From Propionibacteriales bacterium (lineage in GTDB: Bacteria > Actinomycetota > Actinomycetes > Propionibacteriales > Nocardioidaceae), in assembly GCA_026392465.1 (NCBI GenBank), contig JAPLCA010000023.1:113279-177278 (forward strand): a DNA stretch of 64,000 nucleotides, in the 5' to 3' direction. Below are positions 58,253-64,000 of this stretch, piece after piece (within the stretch, counting starts at the first letter, position 1; every line of letters begins with the position of its first letter). A program made the position numbers and the translations under genes. The notes beneath the pieces were generated by a model that ran no database searches, was not told where the DNA came from, and saw nothing but the letters and a program-made list of their open reading frames with translations.

Positions 58253-61200
58253 CTAGGCGGTGGGGTCGGCCCAGGCCAGCTGGACGATCTCGAGGCCGCG
58301 GTCGCGGGTGACGAGCTGGGCCCGACCCGGCTGGGCCGGCTTCGGCCGCGCCCCGCCGATGAGCGGGCCCTCCTCCGGAGGACCGGACAGCAGCAGACCG
58401 GGCTGGGCCAGGTCGCGCAGGGTCTGCAGCACCGGGTCGTAGGCCGCGCGCGCCGCACCGCCGGCCCGCCGTGCGACCACGACGTGCAGCCCCACGTCGC
58501 GCGCCTGCGCCAGCAGCGGCACGAGCGGGGCGAGCGGCGACTGGGACTGGGGTGCCACCAGGTCGTAGTCGTCGACAAGGACGAACGCCTCCGGCCCGCT
58601 CCACCACGACCGCTCGCGCAGCTGCTCGGCCGTGACGTCGGGACCGGGGATCCGGCCCTGCAGGAACTGCGCCAGGCCGTTGACGACCGGCTCGAGCTGC
58701 GCCGCGCTCGACACGTACTCCATCCGCCACTCGTCCGGCACCTCGCCGAGCAACGAGCGCCGGTAGTCGACGACCACCAGCTGCGCCTCGCGCGGGCCGC
58801 GCGTGCGCATGACCTCGCGGGCGTAGGCACGCAGGAACGCGCTCTTGCCGGAGCGGCCGTCGCCGTAGAGCAGGGCGTGCGGCTCGGCGTCCAGGTCGAG
58901 GCCGACGGGCGCCAGGTCGCGCTCGTCGACGCCGACGAGCACCCGACGGTCGCCCTCGCCGACCCGCGCCAGCTCGCGGACGCGGTCCAACGAGATCCGG
59001 TCCGGCAGCAGGCGCAGCTTCGGTCCGCCCTCGCCCCAGGAGTCCCTGACGCGGGTGACCAGGTCGACGACGGCGGGACCGAGGTCGCGCGCCTCGCCGC
59101 GGCCGTCGAGCCGGGGCAGCGCCGCGAGGAAGTGGTGCTTCGTCGACACGAGACCGCGGCCGGGGCGCTCCGCGGGCACGAGCTGCGCGACCTTGCGGTC
59201 GACCTCGGAGTCCGTCGGGTCGCCGAGGCGCAGCTCCAGCCGCGTGCCGAAGACGTCGCGCATGGCGGCCCGGAAGTCGCCCCAACGACCCGCCGACGCG
59301 AGCACGTGCACGCCGAAGGTCAGACCGCGCTGTGCGAGCGACTGCAGCTCCATCTCGAGCATGTCGAAGTCCGAGCGCAACGTGCCCCAGCCGTCGACGA
59401 CGAGGTACACGTCGCCGTAGCCGTCGTCGGCCTGGCCCTCGCGCCGACGGGCCCGGTAGGTCTCGACCGAGTCGATGCCGTGGCGGCGGAAGTACGCCTC
59501 GCGCCGGTCGATGATGCCGCTGACCTCCGCGTGCACGCGACGCACGACGTCGGGCTCGGCGCGGGTGGCCACGCCCGAGACGTGCGGCAGGTCGGTGAGG
59601 CCGGCGAACGTGCCGCCGCCGAAGTCGAGCACGTACACCTGGCTGTCCCGCGGCGAGGACGACAGCGCGATGCTCGCGACGATGGTGCGCAGCAGCGTGC
59701 TCTTGCCGCTGCGCGGGCCGCCGACCACCGCGGCGTGGCCACCGGCGCCCGAGAGGTCGATGACGAGCTGGTCGCGACGCTGCTCGCGCGGCCGGTCCAC
59801 CGTGCCGATCGGGACACGCAGGCCGCCGTGCGCACGCCAGGCCGTCGACAGCATGCCACCGCCGTCGGTGGGTGCGAGGTCGCCGAGGAGCCCGTCGAGC
59901 GTGTCGGGCACGTCGAGCGGCGGCAACCACACCTGGTGTGCCAGCGGGCCGCGGCCGTGCATGGCGTCCACGGCGATGTCGAGCACCGAGGCCGACGACG
60001 TCGACGTGGGCACCGGCGCGGGCGAGGGCCCGTCGTCGACGGGCGCCAGGTCGGTCGGCGCGAGCACGTGCGAGGCGGTGAACGGCAGGATCGCACGCGC
60101 CTGCGAGCGCGACTCGTCCTCCCCGATGCTGGCGCGCCGCGGCGGTGGGCCGGACACGTACGCGGCCTTGAACCGGACCATCTCGCCGTCGGCCTTCAGG
60201 TACCCCAGGCCCGGCACCGACGGCAGCTCGTAGGCGTCGGGGACGCCGAGGACCGTCCGCGACTCCGCGGCGGAGAACGTGCGCAGACCGATCCGGTAGG
60301 ACAGGTGGCTCTCCAGTCCGCGCAGGCGGCCCTCCTCCAGCCGCTGCGAGGCGAGCAGCAGGTGGATGCCGAGCGACCGGCCGAGGCGACCGATGGCGAC
60401 GAAGAGGTCGATGAACTCCGGCTTCGCGGCGAGCATCTCGCTGAACTCGTCGACGACGATGAACAGCGACGGCAGCGGGTCGAGCGGCTCGCCGGCGGCA
60501 CGCGCCTTCTCGTAGTCCCGCAGCGAGGCGTAGTTGCCTGCTCGGCGCAGGAGCTCCTGGCGGCGGACCATCTCGCCGGAGATCGCGTCCTGCATGCGGT
60601 CGACGAGGTCAAGCTCCTCCTCCAGGTTCGTAATCACCGCCGCGACGTGCGGCATGTCGGTGAGCCCGGCGAACGTCGCACCGCCCTTGAAGTCGACGAG
60701 GACCATGTTGAGCTGCTCGCTGGAGTGCGTGAGCGCGAGCCCGAGCACGAGCGTGCGCAGCAGCTCGGACTTGCCCGAGCCCGTCGCGCCGATGACCAGG
60801 CCGTGCGGGCCCATTCCCTGCTGCGCGGACTCCTTCAGGTCGAGGTGCACCGGCGCGCCCGTGGGCCCGACGCCGATCGGGACGCGCAGCTGGTCGCGGG
60901 CCGGCCGGGACCGCCAGCCGTCGGCGACGTCGAGCGTGCGGACGTCGCCGAGCCCGAGCAGGTCGGTCAGGTCGGGGGTGCTCGAGGTGGCGTCCTCACG
61001 GACCGGCCCCTCGGTGCTCGCGAGCGGAGCGAGACGCCGCGCGAAGGCCTCCGCGCTCTCGCGGTCGAGCTGGTCGGCGTGGCCCTTGACGGGCTCGTCG
61101 TGGCGCCGCCAGGCGGTGACGCCGACCAGGCCGCGCTCGGCCTGGACGAGCTCGAGCCGCAGCCGGGTCGGGTCCTCGAGCTCGCCCCACGCCTCGGGCA

Positions 61201-62221
61201 GCTCCAGCACCGTCATGCCGTGGACGCCCTCCTCCGGCACCAGGTGGTTGCCGGGCGGCAGCGCAGGACCGTCGACCACGAGCAGGACGTGCGGCCCCTC
61301 GACCGGCTGGTCGGCACCGAAGCGCGGCCGGTCGACGACCTCCTGCGGCAGCATCGCGGCGAGGTCGTCGAGCGAGGACGCGATCATGCGGGCGGGACCG
61401 ACCGCGTCGCTCTCGCGCTCGCTGTGCGCGTGCGGCAGCCACTTGACCCAGTCCCAGTCGCGGGCCGCCTCGTCGTCGGCCAGCACCGCGACGACCAGAC
61501 CCTGTGGCGCGTGGAACGCGGTGGCCTCGCAGACGAGCGACCGGGCGAGTGCGCGGACGTGCTCGACGGAGCCCAGCAGCTCCACGCGGCTGAACGCCGA
61601 CAGGTCGATGGCGGCGGGCAGGTCAGGCTGCGCGCGGTGCACGGAGAGCAGGCGGTGCAGCGCGGACGCGCACACGGGGTCGACCTGGTCGATCGACGTC
61701 GTGGTGGGCGGCACGAGCTCCAGCGCGAGCGGCTGGGTCGACGTGCCGTACCGGACGTGGAGGGCATGCGGGTCGTCGGCGGGACGCTCCCACACGCGGC
61801 TGCCCTCCTCGGCCACGGCGGCGAGCGCGGAGGGCGAGGGGTGCAGCCACGTGAGGCCGTCGCGCTGGGCGTCGGCCGCCGCGCGGACGCGGGCCCGCAC
61901 CGTGGACAGGTACTGCAGGTACTCCCGGCGCGATCCGCCGACCTGCGTCCGACGCTGCTTGAGCTGACGCTCGACGCTGACGGCCACGAAGCCGAGGGTC
62001 GCGAGGAGGAACATGCCCGCGGCGATGAAGCCGCGCGCGCCGCCGCCGCTGGAGGCCACGAAGACGATCGAGCCGACGCTGGCCAGCATGGGCAGGGCCA
62101 TCATGAGCGCGCCGCCGATGCCCTCGTGCGGCGCCAGCTCCGGGGGCGGGTCGAGCTCCAGGGCACCTTCCGGGACCCGGGGCGGCTCGACTCGTCGTCC
62201 GCGCTGCAGCGTGGTGGCCAC
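58253..62221 (-). CDS. eccC: ESX type VII secretion ATPase EccC (fused EccCa-Cb)
   Basis: 1322 residues from GTG at 62221 (AGGAGG 4-5 bases ahead). Two N-terminal spans (MALPMLASVGSIVFVAS, IAAGMFLLATLGFVAV, residues about 40-90), then three FtsK/SpoIIIE ATPase domains with Walker A GATGSGKS (about 480), GGPRSGKS (about 833) and GDGRSGKS (about 1120); domain 1 also has the Walker B DFKGGATFAGL and IVVDEFSEML. This is the motor that moves WXG100 substrates across the membrane. A single long chain rather than split Ca/Cb. Divergent from eccD; no EccB, EccE or mycosin is inside the window. Confidence 0.96.
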   Translation of the reverse strand: MATTLQRGRRVEPPRVPEGALELDPPPELAPHEGIGGALMMALPMLASVGSIVFVASSGGGARGFIAAGMFLLATLGFVAVSVERQLKQRRTQVGGSRREYLQYLSTVRARVRAAADAQRDGLTWLHPSPSALAAVAEEGSRVWERPADDPHALHVRYGTSTQPLALELVPPTTTSIDQVDPVCASALHRLLSVHRAQPDLPAAIDLSAFSRVELLGSVEHVRALARSLVCEATAFHAPQGLVVAVLADDEAARDWDWVKWLPHAHSERESDAVGPARMIASSLDDLAAMLPQEVVDRPRFGADQPVEGPHVLLVVDGPALPPGNHLVPEEGVHGMTVLELPEAWGELEDPTRLRLELVQAERGLVGVTAWRRHDEPVKGHADQLDRESAEAFARRLAPLASTEGPVREDATSSTPDLTDLLGLGDVRTLDVADGWRSRPARDQLRVPIGVGPTGAPVHLDLKESAQQGMGPHGLVIGATGSGKSELLRTLVLGLALTHSSEQLNMVLVDFKGGATFAGLTDMPHVAAVITNLEEELDLVDRMQDAISGEMVRRQELLRRAGNYASLRDYEKARAAGEPLDPLPSLFIVVDEFSEMLAAKPEFIDLFVAIGRLGRSLGIHLLLASQRLEEGRLRGLESHLSYRIGLRTFSAAESRTVLGVPDAYELPSVPGLGYLKADGEMVRFKAAYVSGPPPRRASIGEDESRSQARAILPFTASHVLAPTDLAPVDDGPSPAPVPTSTSSASVLDIAVDAMHGRGPLAHQVWLPPLDVPDTLDGLLGDLAPTDGGGMLSTAWRAHGGLRVPIGTVDRPREQRRDQLVIDLSGAGGHAAVVGGPRSGKSTLLRTIVASIALSSSPRDSQVYVLDFGGGTFAGLTDLPHVSGVATRAEPDVVRRVHAEVSGIIDRREAYFRRHGIDSVETYRARRREGQADDGYGDVYLVVDGWGTLRSDFDMLEMELQSLAQRGLTFGVHVLASAGRWGDFRAAMRDVFGTRLELRLGDPTDSEVDRKVAQLVPAERPGRGLVSTKHHFLAALPRLDGRGEARDLGPAVVDLVTRVRDSWGEGGPKLRLLPDRISLDRVRELARVGEGDRRVLVGVDERDLAPVGLDLDAEPHALLYGDGRSGKSAFLRAYAREVMRTRGPREAQLVVVDYRRSLLGEVPDEWRMEYVSSAAQLEPVVNGLAQFLQGRIPGPDVTAEQLRERSWWSGPEAFVLVDDYDLVAPQSQSPLAPLVPLLAQARDVGLHVVVARRAGGAARAAYDPVLQTLRDLAQPGLLLSGPPEEGPLIGGARPKPAQPGRAQLVTRDRGLEIVQLAWADPTA

Positions 62222-62337
62222 ACGACCTCCTGGGTGGGTCTCGAGGAGGGGCACGGCGCCCCCGCCGGACGATCGTAGCCGCGCCCGACCCCACGGACGG
62301 GCCGTTGATCGGTCACACTGTCCCCGAAGGGGGTCGC

Positions 62338-63771
62338 ATGAGCGAGAGCACCGCGCTGGCCACGATCCGGCTGAGCGTCGTCGGAGACGCGGGACGGGTC
62401 GACCTCGCCGTGCCCCGGTGGGCCGACGTCGGGGCCGTGGCGGCGGGCTTCCGCGACCAGACGGGCAGCGGTCCGGTGCTGCTGAGCACCGCCACGGGAC
62501 GTGCTCTCGACCCGACCACCTCGGTGCACGCCGCGCGCCTCGAGCACGGCGACCTGCTGGTCGCGGTCGACGCCGACGCCGCACCCGTCAGCACCGCCCC
62601 CACGGGTCGGGGGTCGCGCAGCCGACGGGCCTCCTCCACCGCCCAGCACACCGCACCGGTCGTCCTCGCCCCGCCCACCGAGCGGACCGCGACAGGCGCC
62701 GTGATCGCCCGGCTGGCTCCGGGCGCGGTGGCGGTGGCCGGCCTGCTCGCCGCCACGGCGGGCGCGACCACCGGTGGCGCGGCCGCCGACGCCGCCTCCG
62801 GTGCCCTCGCCCTCGTCGTCCTCGCCGTGGCCGGCATCGTCGGCCTGCGCGTGCCGGCCGGTGCGCACGACCGTGCGTGGCTCGCCGTGGTGCCGCTGCT
62901 CCTGGCCGCGGCCGTCGTGCTGCAGCTCCCGGCGAGCCAGCCCGGCGGGACGACCCTGGCGGTCACGGTGGCCGGCCTCGCCGTGGCGTGCGGCAGCGCC
63001 GCCCTGCGCGCGGCGGTGCCCGGCGTCGCGGACGAGGAGCTCGCGGTCCAGCTCGTCGCCGGCATCGGTGTCGCGCTCCTCGCGACCGTGTCGCTGCTGT
63101 CGGACTGGTCGACGACGACCCTCGCCGCCCTCGTCCTGCTGGCCGCGGTCCTGGGCGCGCGGCTCCTGCCGTCGTTCGTGGTCGACGTCCCGGACCACGT
63201 GCTCGTGGACCTGCAGCGGCTCGCCGTCACCGCCTGGACCGCGCGGGAGCAGCCGCGGCGCTCCTTCCGCGGCGTCGTCCGCGAGGACGACGTGCGGGCG
63301 GTCGCCCTGCGGGCGCTGCGCCTCGTCGGCGCGGCCACGGTCGTGTGCTCCCTCCTGGTCGCGGCCAGCGGGGCGTGGCTGCTCCTGGCCCCGACCGACG
63401 GGGCCCGCGACGTCGGCGCGACCCTCGTCTGCGCGGCCACCGGCGCCGCCCTGGTGCTCAGCGGCCGCACCCTGCGCGCCACGCAGGCCCGCCGCTGGCA
63501 GCGCACCACCGGCACCGCCCTCCTCCTGGCCACGGCCGCGTCGCTGCTGCTCGAGGTGGGCGACGACGCCCGCGTCGCCGGGGCGACCGCGGCCGTCCTG
63601 CTCGGCCTGGTCCTGGCGCTCGTGGCCCGCTCGGCCGGCCGGGGCTGGACGTCCGTGTGGTGGTCGCGCAGCGCCGAGATCGCCGAGGGGCTCGCCTTCG
63701 TCGCCGTCGTCGGCGCGTTTCCGCTGGTCAGCGGCCTGTTCGACTGGATGCGCGTCCTCACGTCGTCCTGA
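62338..63771 (+). CDS. eccD: ESX type VII secretion membrane protein EccD
   Basis: 477 residues from ATG 62338 (GAAGGGGGTCGC ahead). N-terminal ubiquitin-like YukD domain (ATIRLSVVGDAGRVDLAVPRWADVGAVAAGF, residues about 8-85), a linker, then about 11 transmembrane spans (ALVVLAVAGIVGLRVP and others). EccD forms the channel-like vestibule of the ESX membrane complex with EccC, EccB and EccE. Divergent from eccC with 116 bases between. Confidence 0.94.
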   Translation: MSESTALATIRLSVVGDAGRVDLAVPRWADVGAVAAGFRDQTGSGPVLLSTATGRALDPTTSVHAARLEHGDLLVAVDADAAPVSTAPTGRGSRSRRASSTAQHTAPVVLAPPTERTATGAVIARLAPGAVAVAGLLAATAGATTGGAAADAASGALALVVLAVAGIVGLRVPAGAHDRAWLAVVPLLLAAAVVLQLPASQPGGTTLAVTVAGLAVACGSAALRAAVPGVADEELAVQLVAGIGVALLATVSLLSDWSTTTLAALVLLAAVLGARLLPSFVVDVPDHVLVDLQRLAVTAWTAREQPRRSFRGVVREDDVRAVALRALRLVGAATVVCSLLVAASGAWLLLAPTDGARDVGATLVCAATGAALVLSGRTLRATQARRWQRTTGTALLLATAASLLLEVGDDARVAGATAAVLLGLVLALVARSAGRGWTSVWWSRSAEIAEGLAFVAVVGAFPLVSGLFDWMRVLTSS

Positions 63772-63835
63772 CGCCCCCTGGCGCCGCGTCGCGCGCGGCG
63801 GTCGCCAGGACTCCTCGAACGGGATAGTCAGAACT

Positions 63836-63857
63836 GACCAGATGTCCTAGTCTGGTC
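63836..63857. promoter_or_regulatory. Dyad GACCAGA-N8-TCTGGTC before the last gene
   Basis: Perfect 7-bp arms 63836-63842 and 63851-63857, followed by AGCTTCGACG and GGAGGAC at the next gene's ribosome site. Possible operator in the 147-base eccD to WXG100 gap. Confidence 0.4.
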
Positions 63858-63918
63858 GTACCAGCTTCGACGAGCCCGTGGCACGACCGTGACCCACGGG
63901 AGACCTGGAGGACGAACG

Positions 63919-64000
63919 ATGAGCGAGCTCAGCCGCGAAGAAGGCGCGATCACCCGCGCCGCCGAGATGGTCCGCAGCGCCCACGGCGACCTGACCCGCG
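63919..64000 (+). CDS. WXG100-like protein, cut by the window edge
   Basis: Only 27 codons are visible: MSELSREEGAITRAAEMVRSA then HGDLTR. ATG 63919 follows GGAGGAC. The amphipathic helix with Ala/Glu periodicity and the position behind eccD suit an EsxA/EsxB-type protein. The diagnostic WXG lies beyond the edge, so the call is tentative. Confidence 0.55.
   Translation, partial: MSELSREEGAITRAAEMVRSAHGDLTR

Noticed and set aside
1..64000. tRNA, rRNA, insertion sequences, prophage or integrase genes
   Set aside because: I scanned for conserved tRNA arms (GGTTCGAATCC-like), transposase DDE/integrase motifs and terminal repeats next to them and found none; short tRNAs could still be missed by eye.

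Overview
The window is 64 kb of very GC-rich DNA with dense, strongly G/C-ended codon use, frequent GTG starts and 4-base ATGA/GTGA gene overlaps. Gene content (aerobic cobalamin synthesis with CobN/CobF/CobT, a desferrioxamine-type siderophore operon, an ESX/type VII locus, class Ia ribonucleotide reductase under a B12 riboswitch, SARP/AfsR-like and many TetR regulators) points to a high-GC actinomycete, most like Nocardioidaceae (Nocardioides/Aeromicrobium type). The genus is a guess. I see no rRNA, tRNA, CRISPR array, transposase or phage gene.

Layout. 1-13.1 kb is a cobalt/B12 region: cobT (cut by the left edge), three cobalamin riboswitches controlling cbtBA (cobalt uptake), nrdAB (class Ia ribonucleotide reductase, also behind a pair of NrdR boxes) and cobN-cobF. 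13.1-36.6 kb is mostly ordinary accessory chromosome: an MFS exporter with divergent TetR and three operators, an Rrf2/NmrA pair, two secreted cell-wall enzymes (M23, CHAP), a 1033-residue AfsR-like regulator, a TetR plus acyl-CoA dehydrogenase/SDR/enoyl-CoA hydratase operon, a diguanylate cyclase, lipid enzymes, a DnaQ-like exonuclease, a PBP4-type carboxypeptidase and inorganic pyrophosphatase.

Two candidate peptide systems stand out. At 29.4-31.8 kb an acidic peptide of 80 residues, made of three 23-residue repeats, is translationally coupled to a JmjC/cupin Fe(II) oxygenase and a sucrase/ferredoxin-like protein: a possible hydroxylated-peptide (RiPP-like) operon. At 38.1-42.4 kb a seven-gene operon contains a precursor resembling circular bacteriocins (uberolysin/circularin/carnocyclin type, ending Ala-Trp), followed by a multi-spanning membrane protein, an ABC ATPase, a SpoIIM/DUF95 protein and small membrane proteins, the gene kit of a circular bacteriocin cluster.

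36.6-45.7 kb also holds a TetR-controlled Baeyer-Villiger-type monooxygenase, a cytochrome P450 and a quinone oxidoreductase. 46.0-53.7 kb is desA-B-C-D-G-H on the minus strand behind an IdeR/DmdR-type iron box. 53.8-64 kb is an ESX locus: a minus-strand operon with EspC-like and WXG-type secreted proteins, eccC, eccD and the first codons of another WXG100-like gene at the right edge.

The intergenic DNA is rich in long palindromes. Three share the core GAGYGTGACGTTT and in several cases supply the stop codon of the adjoining gene. A second repeat family (36-48 bp tandem units with core CCGGCGGGGGTGCCGGG) sits at or in the 5' ends of cobF and desB and inside desC.
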